A DNA stretch of 64,000 nucleotides from Corallium rubrum (lineage: Eukaryota; Cnidaria; Anthozoa; Scleralcyonacea; Coralliidae), in contig OZ035998.1 of assembly GCA_964035015.1 (NCBI GenBank), positions 13,908,958 to 13,972,957 on the forward strand, written 5' to 3'. The position numbers were made by a program, and so were the translations under genes. Numbering within the stretch: the stretch's first letter is position 1; each line of letters opens with the position of its first letter. The notes under the pieces were generated by a model. It made no database searches. It had not been told where the DNA came from and was given only the letters and a program-made list of their open reading frames with translations. This document shows, one piece after another, positions 52,250 through 63,575 of the stretch.

Positions 52250-52690
52250 TTAAGTAAATTAGTTGCTGTTGCTGTTACTGCAATACATTAACATGAAAGT
52301 TTGTAGACACACAGATATTGTATTTCGAATGTTTCAATTATCATACTCTTTTGAAAAGTAACATAAAATTAATATTTTAATTTTTCAGTAAAAAGGCTCG
52401 TGATGCGCACAGTGGAGTGTACTTTTATGATAACTATACTTGTGCAAAGTTTGAATTATTTCTACTTCTTAGTTTCAGATATATTACTCATTTTGTAAAT
52501 CTTATTATTGCCTGTGTGAGTAAATGACGTCACGAGGCACCTAATTTACATGTTTCAGAAACTTAAATATCTCGAGAACGAGACAATATTTTGAGAAACT
52601 GAAAAGGCCGGTATTCCTCATTTGGAAATTATAGTTTACTGGTATCAGGTATCAATACTAGGTTCACGATTTTTTTCATCGTAGTAGCAC
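52250..52690 (+). repeat. ~430-bp direct repeat, copy 1
   Basis: From TGTAGACACACAGATATTGT to TTCACGATTTTTT; the same order recurs at 53280-53705. Contains TGACGTCACGAGGCACC and ATATCTCGAGAA blocks. Confidence 0.8.
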
Positions 52691-53049
52691 TTTAACGCAT
52701 TTCGGAAGTGATCCAAGAACCCCAAACCGACTATGCGGCGAAGCTCATGGAGGAACGAAAGGCCTAGAAACTAGGCTAATGAAGCCCCTCCTCAAATCAG
52801 TTGATAAATAAACGAGAATCAGACTTTTTGTACTTATTTGAAACACACTCACCCCCCCCCCCCCCCTCCGCGCGCTCCCCTCTATTAAGCCAGCCCCTCA
52901 AGAAACTTGAACGTATGTGCATATGGTGATGTTCAAGAAAAGCACTCCACCTCTTTTTTAAAAAGTTTATATAAATTATAATATTTAGTATCTTAGTTTA
53001 CTTATAATGTAGTGATGCTTGTGCACTCATAGAACGCAGAGTCAAGTGT

Positions 53050-53089
53050 AATTACATAATAAGCAAGTTACTGCGTGATCATGCATACG

Positions 53090-53126
<37 letters not shown>

Positions 53127-53160
53127 TACGCATGCATGATCACGCAGTAACTTGCTTATT
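53050..53160. repeat. Hairpin around (TA)n
   Basis: ATAATAAGCAAGTTACTGCG and its inverse flank a (TA) run; arms of about 38 bp. Confidence 0.8.
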
Positions 53161-53279
53161 ATATATATATATATATAAATATTACCAGGGTTAAGTCACA
53201 TATAGACCATTGTGTAGAATACGTAATTTTCTCCCTTTGACGTCAACTTCTTTTCAATTTTTCTTTTGAATTCTTTTAT

Positions 53280-53705
53280 AAAATAATGAATATTTGTAGA
53301 GACACAGATATTGTATTTTGAATGTTTCAATCATCATATTCTTTTGAAAAGAGACATAAAATTAATATTTTAATTTATTAGTAAGAATGTTCGTGGTTCT
53401 AAACAGTTTCCGTAGTAACAATATGATGCGCACAGTGGAGTGTACTTTTATAATAACTATACTAACCATTGTGATTATTTTTACGTCTTAGTTTCAGAGA
53501 TATTAGTCATTTTGTAAATCTTATTTTTGCCTGTGTGACTAAATGACGTCACGAGGCACCTAATTTACATCTTTCAGAAACTTAAATATCTCGAGAAAGA
53601 GACAATATTTTGTGAAACTGAAAACGCCGGTATTCCTCATTTGGAACTTATAGTTTACTCGTATCAATACTAGATTCACGATTTTTTCGTCTTAGTGACA
53701 CTTTA
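53280..53705 (+). repeat. ~430-bp direct repeat, copy 2
   Basis: Diverged from copy 1 by small indels (one extra block CTAAACAGTTTCCG). The two copies may mark ends of a larger duplication 52250-53705. Confidence 0.8.
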
Positions 53706-53818
53706 AGAGGAGAATTTTTTCTATGTCGCGTAACTGCGCTCAAAACTGATTTCTATACTGATCATATCTACATTCGTAATTATCAAGTCTTTTTAACTTT
53801 TGATATATTTCTCAACCC

Positions 53819-54199
53819 CAGGGGCGTCGGAAACGGGGGGGGGGGGGGGCTGGGGGGGCAGAATATGTTTTCCCCCCCCCCCCCCCCCCCACTTTTTAAC
53901 AAGGCCAGTAATAAACAAGGCCAGCAATAGAGTTATGATTAACAAAATCACTAACCCTAGCTAACCCACGACTTTGAATAAAGGAATTTGAATGCAGATA
54001 TTCAATGTCTGGAAAAGTATTGTCTTTTGAGTATTTTATGACGTTTTTGGACCTTTAGAATTCTGTAAATCCATGTCCTAAAATGCAGGAAATAGCATTT
54101 CAGAGACTCTAGATTTCAAAATTTCCCGGGGGAGCATGTCCCCGGACCCCCTAAAACATCCCCCCCCCCCCCACTTTTAGTGTCGCTCCGACGCCACTG
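53819..54199. mobile_element. hAT-type MITE, 8-bp TSD CTCAACCC
   Basis: Ends CAGGGGCGTCGGA and TCCGACGCCACTG. CTCAACCC at 53811-53818 and 54200-54207. Interior rich in C and G runs; body similar to 28590-28920 (GTATTTTATGACGTTTTT, AATTTCC-GGGGGAGCATG). Confidence 0.9.
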
Positions 54200-54463
54200 C
54201 TCAACCCCCACATGTACTTAAAAAGTTTGTTGACTGTATGAGCTGCACAATAATACTAAAATAAAGAGATTGTGAGGGATACCCCAAAAAGAAAATGTTC
54301 GTTGAACAAAAACATTGATTACTGTATAAATATGGCGGATTCAACATTTTTGTAACATACCTAGGCCTACCATCATAATTATGATTTTTTTTATCACTTG
54401 ATATGTTTCTCAACCCCCAAATGCTTATAAAAGGTTTGTTGATTCTATAGGCTACATAATAAT

Positions 54464-54958
54464 CAGTGGCGGACTAAGGGGAGGGCACTTTGGGCAAATG
54501 CCAGGGGCCCGCGCTTTCGGAGGGCCCCGCAGATTTTTTGGGTCTTTTGGTTTTAATTTATTAAGTCTTATACTACCGCTTTATCATACATTACAACTTA
54601 TAAGAAGAGTAGAAGACCAAAAACATTTCGGAATCATTCCAAAAGCTATTGCTATAAGAAACTTGCAAATAGATTTATAATTTTCAATCTAAACTTTAAA
54701 ACATTGTTTGTAAATATCTTAGAGAACCAGAGTTCCAGAAATGTAGATTGAGTGCCATTGATAAACACAAACATTTTTACAAGATATTTACAAACTAGCT
54801 ATTCGCAGCTACCAGCTTGTTGCTAGTCGCATTTTTTTATTGATCCCCCCCCCCCCCGATTTTTCTAGTCTCTTTAGGACTTTGGGGGGAGGCAGATGTG
54901 AGTCAGCATGGTCAGCACTAATGTGCCAGGGGCCCCGCTCATGCTTGATCCGCCACTG
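54464..54958. mobile_element. hAT-type MITE, 8-bp TSD ATAATAAT
   Basis: Ends CAGTGGCGGACTAAGG and GATCCGCCACTG. ATAATAAT at 54456-54463 and 54959-54966. No coding content of note. Confidence 0.9.
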
Positions 54959-55079
54959 ATAATAATGCTAAAATAAGAAGATATTGAGTGGTACGCCAAA
55001 AAGTTCTAGGACCGAAAATACGTGACATAGAAAAAATTATTTTCTTAATTATTATGTACTGTTTAATAAACGAGCAGGA

Positions 55080-55140
55080 GTGTTTTATCAGATATAAAGA
55101 CACGAGGCGAAGCCGAGTATTTTTATATCTGATAAAACAC
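55080..55140. repeat. Palindrome family B copy 2
   Basis: GTGTTTTATCAGATATAAAG pairs with its inverse around GAGGCGAAGCCGAG. Confidence 0.85.
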
Positions 55141-55149
55141 GAACTACGA

Positions 55150-56000
55150 GTTTATTTAACGGCTTCAAAAACGAACCACTTGGTAAGTTCATTGGCGTAG
55201 TAAGTTTGAAATATTAATAACCTTGTCTAAGCCGAGAAAATCAAAGCTAAAGTTTATGTAAACCAGGAGGTATCTTTATCACATAGAAAGACTGATTAAA
55301 CATTAATATGTACTTTTGAATTTTCCTCACGAATTATTAATGAGTTTTTGAATAATATTTCAGTCATAACCGTGCACTTCATTTAAAATTCAGATGGATT
55401 ACTAAATACTACGACGGTTTTTGATCCTTAATTTTTAGATATTCTCTTACACAAAACTTCAAGCTAATAAAGTTAGCATATATGTCATAGATTGTTAACA
55501 CTGAATTTATGTTGATGAGCCAATAATAAGAGAACCTTAGGCCGGACTTTATAATGTTACCAAGGCTAGCTTCACATGTTGACCAATATACTCCCTGAGA
55601 TGACCTTCGTTCAACTTACTAGTTTTTGGAATTGTGTTGTCTTTATTTAATATTCTAACTGCAACAAGACGCCCGCTAGGCGTTAACTCGGGCTACTGGT
55701 AATGGGCAATGTGCATGGTGATCTGTGGAGAACGAGATTGGTGGAGGAGGACATGTTAGAAAGCTAGTTAGAAACACACTCACTTGTTTTACAAAGAACA
55801 ATTTTTTTATTGACTACCATTATAAACTTACATGCATGAACAACCTAGATTGGGACAACATAGAATTCATATACTGAAAGCCATCATGACATTGCTTTAA
55901 CTTTGGCATTGATACATATACTTTTAGCATTTATAAATATACTTTTGGTATTCGTATACATTGGTATTGATATTGGCATTAATTGGGGTTGCTCTTTTGT
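55150..56000. other. No gene recognised
   Basis: AT-rich; near 55900-55985 a run of TTTTAGCATTTATA / TTGGTATTGATA imperfect repeats leads into the tandem array. Confidence 0.4.
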
Positions 56001-56003
56001 TAA

Positions 56004-57165
56004 TACCAAAGTCATTTAATACCAGAGTAATAAATTGGTGGTTGACGGTTTAATAGTCCAACTCACAACTCCAACTGTGTGGTCGTAGGAGCCATTTACT
56101 TCAGACACCACTGTTAATTTGTTTGCTCCTTCACTAATACCAGATATATCAATGTTATAAAGTCATTTAATACCAGAGTAATAAATTAGTGGCTGACGGT
56201 TTAATAGTCCAACTCACAACTCCAACTGTGTGGTCGTAGGAGCCATTTACTTCAGACACCACTGTTAATTGTTTGCTCCTTCACTAATACCAGATATATG
56301 AATGTTATAAAGTCATTTAATACCAGAGTAATAAATTGGTGGTTGTCGGTTTAATAGTGCAACTCACAACTCCAACTGTGTGGTCGTAGAAGCCATTTAC
56401 TTCAGACACCAGTGTTAATTTGTTTGGTCTTTCATTAATACCAGATATATCAATGTTATAAACTTAAGTCATTTAATACCAGAGTAATAAATTGGTGGTT
56501 GACGGTTTAATAGTGCAACTCACAACTCCAACTGTGTGGTTGTAGAAGCCATTTACTTCAGACACCAGTGTTAATTTGTTTGCTCCTTCATTAATACCAG
56601 ACATATCAATGTTATAAAGTCATTTAATACCAGAGTAATAAATTAGTGGCTGACGGTTTAATAGTCCAACTGACAACTCCAAATGTGTGGTTGTAGAAGC
56701 CATTTACTTCAGACGCCAGTGTTAATTTGTTTGCTCTTTCATTGATACCAGATATGTCAATGTTATAAAGTCATTTAATACCAGTAGTCCAGAGTAATAA
56801 ATTGGTGGTTGACGGTTTAATAGTCCAACTCACAACTCCAGGCAACTGTGTGGTCGTAGAAGCCATTTACTTGAGACGCCACTGTTAATTTGTTTGCTCT
56901 TTCATTGATACCAGATATGTCAATGTTATAAAGTCATTTAATACCAGTAGTCCAGAGTAATAAATTGGTGGTTGACGGTTTAATAGTCCAACTCACAACT
57001 CCAGGCAACTGTGTGGTCGTAGAAGCCATTTACTTGAGACGCCACTTAATTTGTTTGCTCCAGCTTCATTAATACCAGATATATCAATGTTATAAGTCAT
57101 TTAATGCCAGAGTAATAAATTGGTGGTTGGTGCTGCAATGGTCCAACTCATAACGTCAACAGCAT
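56004..57165 (+). repeat. Tandem repeat, ~150-bp unit, about eight copies
   Basis: Each unit contains AATAAATTGGTGGTTGACGG, TCCAACTCACAACTCC, GCCATTTACTTCAGAC and AATACCAGATATATCAATGT. Units vary in length (about 138-160) through small indels. No long ORF. Confidence 0.9.
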
Positions 57166-57800
57166 ATCAATACTGCTGAGGCTTTTCATGATTCTACCAG
57201 ATGTTCAGTTTTATCTAAAATATGAAGCAGAGAGAAAATAAGTGGGTTAAAAAGCAATTAAGCTATGGATGCATGGGAACTTTGCAATATTAAAGGACAT
57301 TTACATAAGTATACTTTTTTACTTACATTAATTTGTTGTCCAATGGTTCAGGTTGTCCAGGTGTTCAAGTCCTTTTCAGGACAGAGGCACTGAGTATTGG
57401 TGCACCATCCCAAGTACAAGTGCAGTGTAACTGCACTAGTTCAGGGGTGGACCATTAGAAATCTTGGGAGGGGGTAAAAAAAAATATTTCTAAGCCTGAC
57501 ATTTTTTGTCCTATGTAAGCTCTGCAGGATATTTTGTTTTTGGACAATAAAGGAAAGGTGCAAACAGTTTGCCAGTATTCTCTGTATATTACCTGCAGGA
57601 TTTTTTGATCACTTTCCCTTGCACAGGAATTTGTCCCCTCCCTGCAAGATTTCCAATGGCCCACCCCTTATTCATAAATATGGTTTGTGAATATGGATCC
57701 ATGGATCTCTGAGGAGACTATGTACATGGTGTAAGATAAACTTGCTTGATAACAATTGCTGGAAAGAATTAGATATAACTACATGTAATTAATATATTTC
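57166..57800. other. No gene recognised; small inverted pair
   Basis: A pair (CAGGGGTGGACCATTAGAAA at 57441 and TTTCCAATGGCCCACCCCTT at about 57650) marks a short inverted-repeat element of about 230 bp. Confidence 0.5.
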
Positions 57801-57801
57801 C

Positions 57802-58403
57802 CTAGTTGCAATATTGTACTACGATTTTGATAGCATCATGATCAGAATAATACACATTGACTACACAATTGTCAATTATTTGAAATACTGTGGATCTAAC
57901 ATACACATGGTCTAATAAACTACCAGAAGAAATAAACGTAGGTTTTGTTACAATCTGAGTGTAATTGAGAGATTGCATTAAAGATTTTAGTGGTTGAACT
58001 TGATTGTCATTCAAGTAATTAATATTAAAGTCACCAAGAATCATGTCAATTGTATAACTATTTAACATGTATCCCAAACAAGCTACATATTGTAGGATGT
58101 TGGAGGCTTGCTTTCGATACAGCAAAAGAAAAGTTGTTTTTTCTTGGGATTTACTATTAACTATGTCAAATTTTAGTGCATTTAGTGAAGAAAAATATTC
58201 ACAGTCTCTGATTTCTACAGTATTTCTTGTGCAAAGTGCCATACTTGAATATTTATCAGTATCATGATCTTGACGGTGGAGTTTGAAAGGACTGAGATTA
58301 TTTAAAATTTCATTATCAAAATCCTGAGGTAGTAGTTGGGTTTCAGTAAGAGCTATGATGTCACTACTGAAAACTTTTGAATCAAATTTAATATCGATGC
58401 TAT
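57802..58403 (-). pseudogene. Helentron C-terminal endonuclease domain
   Basis: Endonuclease/exonuclease/phosphatase fold: SSDIIALTETQLL (catalytic Glu), ILGDFNINYL (Asp-x-Asn), LLDHVYVRS, and YYSDHDAIKIVV (final Asp-His) before the stop at 57802. All catalytic landmarks of the AP-like endonuclease are kept. The part before 58403 is in the segment at 60741-60770, separated by the insertion. It resembles LINE endonucleases, but no RT follows and it is collinear with the helicase. Confidence 0.8.
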
Positions 58404-60737
58404 CCCGTACGAAAACGGAAGATCTTACAAGGTCTTTAAATAGACTATGATAGGTCTTGGAGACCTTTCCTAGACCTTTTCGAGACAATTATAAGATTTC
58501 AATAGTCTGTCAAATGTCTTGCAAGACCTTTGTGCCGCGATTGTCCTGAAAAGTCTTGAGAAAAAGTCTTGAAAAGTCTTAAATAGATCTACTAAATAGA
58601 TTAGGCAAAGTATTTTGCCTTAAAGGTCTAGTCATATGCCGCAATGTCTAGCAAGTAGCAATTAACGTCATTTAGGTAAAATCAGAATTAGTTTGAGTCC
58701 GCTGTATAGCACGCAAAGTTTGTGCTGTGACACAAATTTATCTGTCTAAGGTTCGCTGCAAAATTTATGGAAGATTCTTATTTTACACATGCAGTTCGTC
58801 AATACTATAGCTTTCGCTATGGGCTCGGGTTAGATTCAAACCGTAATATTTGTCGTAGGTTAAACTAAAGAATGAGCCGTTTAGTCCAAATACTAAACTG
58901 ATGAGACGTTTTGAAATATTTTTTACAGTTGTCTGATTGCATGAGCGCATGCATGTACTTTTACTTCGAATTCTTTTAATACAACAATACCGCGGCCTAA
59001 CCTTGGCAGGAAATAGAAAAAATACTTTGTTCTGATGCCGAAGAGATAACTTGCAAACATGATTATTATCATTGAACACTGTATAAGGACGTTATAGGCA
59101 GTAACTTGTGGCAGTTCTCGTATGCTAACCCAATCTAATACCTATGAATCTTAAGCCTAAATAAAATATAATACTCATTGACGACTATTAAACTTTTCCT
59201 AGCCTGCGCTGCAAATCTCTTCAAAGATGCTTGCGGCTAATGAGTAATTCTATCTCGGTCAAGTGTCACCTGTAAACCATTTTGGCGCCTGCACTTAAAC
59301 ATTTGAATACTGTGCGTAAAGCCGTTGATACGGAAACAGGATTCCTTGGTCCTCTTGAGTGGAGATTCAATGATTGAACCTGTTTAAGAAAGAAGGAAAA
59401 GTGCGCTGGTACTTGCATTTAAAGCTATAGCTCTTAGCTGCTCTCAGTTTGCTGACATGGCATTTACAAAGAAGCACAATAAGCTGGCAACGGCTGGATA
59501 ATCGGTACCATGAGAGGTAAGGTTTCTCCTGTATGTAATCGCGTTACAGTGCTGCTTATAATCTGTATTACTGGCTTTTTTCGTAGTCCTATACATTACC
59601 ATTTTGTGTAAATTCTTCTAATTGGCATCGCGTGTATTTACGTTAAACTGAATCGAATCCGCCAGATGACCAGATCGAGGTTAATAGTTTTGTTTATACT
59701 TGCTTTTTAAATATCCAACATATATTTTATTAGTACGAAAGAATATTTTGTAGTTGTTAGCCCAGAATCACTGTTGAGCGGCTTGAGCCTTATCAAACGA
59801 GAACGCAAGTCATCACAAGTTGGCAGTCACGCTGTCTCAGCCAGCCCCTCTGAATAATTTTCCAAAATATTATGAACCATGACAAAGTTAAAACTTGTTT
59901 AAAACACTCATGAAACCTTTATTTTGTTAATTTAGGTGTTCGAACGACCGCCACAGAAATTTGTGACTGCCAACTTGCGATGACTTGCGTTCTCGTTTGA
60001 TTATAAAAGGGGTGTTTACATGAGGCCAGCCAGAACTCAGGACGGACAGCTAGAGTTTTCCATTTTGGTTTTTGTTTACATGAGGTCGGCCTTGAAATTA
60101 TATAGACTTGGTTCCTCTGTTGCTTCAAGATTCATGTCAATTGTCTTCCAGCTTGTGAGTTGTGACCGCCAGAGAAGAATTATTTCATGTGGATTTGACA
60201 CTAATCTCATTTACACAACGCGGCGTGAACTGAAACTGAATCTCAGGCCGGACTCATGAAAACGATCAACAGTAAAAACACTACAACCGACCAAAAGTCA
60301 AACACCATATAGATCAGTGCAAACACCCCCTAACTACATGTATCCGCGGTCACAGTGGTTCTAGTGTAATCATTGATATTCAATTGCGTATATGTTTCAC
60401 GACTTCGCGTGTTCTGTAATGATTTAATGGGATATACTTATATATATATGGGATTATACTTAAATAAAAGTAAAATACTTTTGATGAATTATTTAGGCCA
60501 TTTCAAGACCTTTCGAAATCTCTCTAGACCTTTCTAGACCTTTCTAGACCTTTCAAGACCTTTTTGTTCTAGCAGCGAATGTCTAGAAAAGGTCTTTCGA
60601 CCTGTCAAATTAGGATCACGGGCAAGACATTTGGAAGACATTTACTTTAGGCGATCTCTAGATCTTTCCCAGACAATTTTCTAGACGTTTTCAAGACTTT
60701 TTCAAGGTCTTTAAAAGGTCTTACATTTTCCTACGGG
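58404..60737. mobile_element. 2334-bp non-autonomous DNA transposon, TSD TAT, ends CCCGTA
   Basis: Left end CCCGTACGAAAAC and right end (inverse of) CCCGTAGGAAAAT, flanked by TAT at 58401-58403 and 60738-60740. Excision with one TAT rejoins the endonuclease frame as RSLKKHSIDIKF. Both ends carry many AAGACCTTT / AGGTCTTG units over 150-250 bp. The interior has no recognisable transposase. A 3-bp duplication with many subterminal repeats is reminiscent of CACTA-like elements, but the tips do not read CACTA. Confidence 0.85.
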
Positions 60738-60740
60738 TAT

Positions 60741-60960
60741 GTTTTTTGAGAGATCTTATATTTAAAAGTGATATGATCAAAACATTGAGATTGTCTTGGA
60801 ATAGAGTTGTTGAATGTGGAACCATACATTCATTGTGTAATCTTTGGTATTCTTCAATAACTTTAGGATTTGCTTTAATATGTTTACTCTCAATTTGTCC
60901 TAAAATGTACAGACCTTGTAAAGAAGTTGCACGGCTTAAAGCAACATAAATTTGTCCATA
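60741..60960 (-). pseudogene. Helicase motif VI and start of the endonuclease, shifted frame
   Basis: The frame next to the previous segment reads YGQIYVALSRATSLQGLYIL, a short linker, and LLNIRSLKKH, the opening strand of the endonuclease. It is cut at 60740 by the insertion. No stop lies between helicase and endonuclease, so the two were one polypeptide. Confidence 0.8.
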
Positions 60961-63575
60961 CTGTAGTTAAACGCTCTCTGTTTTATCAAGTCAGAACTGA
61001 TTACAACTTTTTCAAGTGTTAGACCTTGAACCTTATGTACAGTACATGCCCAAGCAAGTGTAACAGGGAATTGTACTCTCTGTATTTCTGGGGAAGATGC
61101 TTTACCTGGTTTTATTTTGATCTTTGCTAATACAGGCTCAATGGGAACTACGTTGTTTTCTCTTGCAAAAGGGCTGCCACAAGTGTTAGTTAAGTCTTTA
61201 CCAGCATTTGAGTCATCAAATTTAATATAGAGAACAGTTGGTTTTTGGTTATTTTGATTGACATCAACTTTAAAGACAGTTCCCATTTGTCCATTGATGA
61301 GTCTATCTGGAATACTAATATTTGTTGTAAGCATTACTCTAGCACCTTCTTTAATCAGAATTTCATAATCTAGTCCACCTGTTTCAGATCGTCCTCTTGC
61401 TAATACTCTATCAATATCTTGTTTCCTTACATTTGTTGGATATTGATCTTTAGCTTTAAGAGTAAATAAGGATCCAGAAAGTTCTTCTAGTTTTTTCTTG
61501 TTATGTTCATCAACAGGAGCATTTTCAGCCCAGATATGAAGTGCATCTGATGGGTAATTAGGATCAGATGGGGTTATTGATCTTGACTGGATTATCTTAA
61601 TGTCATCTTCTGTTTGATTAGCAGTTCTTACCCTGTTAAGAAGTTCAATAAATGCTTGGTCATTTTTCTGTCTCATGATTTTATTAAGTTCTATCATTTT
61701 AAAGACCTTCCATGGATGGCATAGATTATAAGAATCATTTTTGTAAGTGTCAAATACAAATCTTTTACGTATCGGTGGAAGTTGACATAGATCACCTACA
61801 ACTATAATAGTAATTCCTGCAAATAACAGAGAACTTGTGGTGCCAAATATTTCTTTTAATCTTTGGTGGATATGTAGTAAGGTAGTGTTTCCAACCATAG
61901 AAATTTCATCTATTATTATTAGCTTTAGGTCAGATAATGATAGTCTTAATTGTGTTTTCTTTTGATCTGACATTGCAGGTACATTATCACCAGTTTCTTT
62001 GGGAATAGCAAGACCAGTATTTATTGTTGTTCCATCAATGTTTATTGCAGCTACACCTGTTGGTGCCATGAGAAGAACTGTTGGTAATTCAGGGTTAATA
62101 GGAGGATGTCTAAAAGTTTTAACTGCTGTATGGTATATTGTTTTAATCAAGTGACTTTTTCCTGCACCTCCACCACCAGTTAAGAAAAGATAGATGGGTT
62201 CTATTTCCTCAGGTTTTAAACTGTTCATGTTTTTCATTATATTGCGGCACCATGTAAGAAATGTATCATATGCATGACGTTGCTCCATGTTCAAGGACCT
62301 CACAGTTTCACGTAATATATCATCAGAGATTTCTGTTGGTTGATTGTAAGAAGTCATTACTCCAGGGGAAGTATGCTGATTAGATTGTGGTGTTGAGTCA
62401 AGATGTGATAGTAATTGTTCATTAAATGATTCATGTGGGATTGAGTCATCTTGCATTTCACCTTGTAAATCTGCATTTTCTTGATCATTTATTGAATCAA
62501 AATGAATAATATTGCCCTGATTAGATTTTAATACTTCAAAAGCCTCAGTAACAGCATCTACATCAGGTTCGAATATTGCTCTGTTGTGTTCAACAATAGC
62601 TTGGACATCAGGTTCATAGAATTTTGATGTATATGTTTGATCTGAAGCCATTAGATTACTTTCATCATGCCATGGATAATAGAGCATAAGTAAATGGTGA
62701 AAATAAGATTCTGGTTCTTTTATTTTATTTGGTGTATGATATCTTAATACAGCCTTAACTTTTCTACATTTCATGTATTCATTGGTGTTAATCAATTTTA
62801 TTTTTTTGGGAAGGCATTGTGTTGTATCACTTATGGTACTTTGCAATTCAACCAAGTCATCTGTTAGAACATCAGGTTGGCAATCTTTTGTTTCACTATA
62901 ATCAATTTTATAATCTTTATAGTAATATGCAGAAAATTCTGCCAGACATAAGTTATCAACAACTGGAATTGATGTTGGTCTAATGCTGTAACGCTGAATT
63001 ATATTCGACTTGAAAATATCTGTACTATCATCATCTAGTTCATCAAGCTCCACTTGTGCCTTAGCCACACGTATCCTTTTTTCTGGAAAATCTGTACTAA
63101 CAAAAACTGTTTTGGGAAATATTTTTCTCAACCAAAGTTCAGGCATTGATCTGTAGACACATTCTTGTGAACTAACTTCTCTTGTAGAGAGAAAAGCAGC
63201 ACCAATTTTTTTAAGGCCATCTCTAATATTCATGTTAGCAGCTTTTGCTTCTTTTGCTGCATTTGTAATAGCTTGAGAACATTCAGTTTCATCTTTAGTA
63301 AAATATGAGCAGATGTATGTTATGCATTTGTAGTGATTGAATACAGGTTGCAAGTCAACATTTGCTGCAAATCCCTTAATACCAGCAACAAAGTAATTGT
63401 TAATAAAACAGCTGTCTACAGGCCTTTTAAGGCGCAACTCAAAATCAGAGTCTGGTGATATTGATAGAGCCCAGTAATATTCATCCTCAGTGATACCTAC
63501 TGATTTTAGAATGTCTGCATCATTTAATGTTTCATTATAATCTGGTTTGGATGGGTTTACATAGTACTTCATCAA
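60936..63575 (-). pseudogene. Helitron Rep C-terminus and Pif1-like helicase
   Basis: 879 codons. The two-tyrosine Rep motif is at residues 87-91 (TYICSYFTK). After a long linker rich in acidic residues comes the superfamily-1 helicase: Walker A LTGGGGAGKSHLI at about 465-475, GVAAINIDGTT, Walker B IIIDEISMVG at about 555, GDLCQLPPI, and ARVMLTTNISI-x-x-x-LINGQMG, then FPVTLAWACTVHKVQGLTL near the end. The expected last motif (YGQIYVALSRA) is missing from this frame because a +1 shift after FNY at about 60950 leads to a stop at 60936. Function in the family: nicking and unwinding in rolling-circle-like transposition. Confidence 0.85.

Noticed and set aside
57360..57420. Possible final exon of gene 2 (TTTTCAG acceptor, then DRGTEYWC...)
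   Set aside because: Phase fits, but the residues show no acidic dileucine or M6PR-like end and the site lies 6 kb away in repeat-rich DNA.
57802..58488. Endonuclease ORF as a LINE fragment
   Set aside because: Collinear and in frame with the Helitron helicase once the 2334-bp insertion is removed, and no reverse transcriptase follows. The first 28 codons of that ORF (58404-58488) come from the insertion, not the endonuclease.
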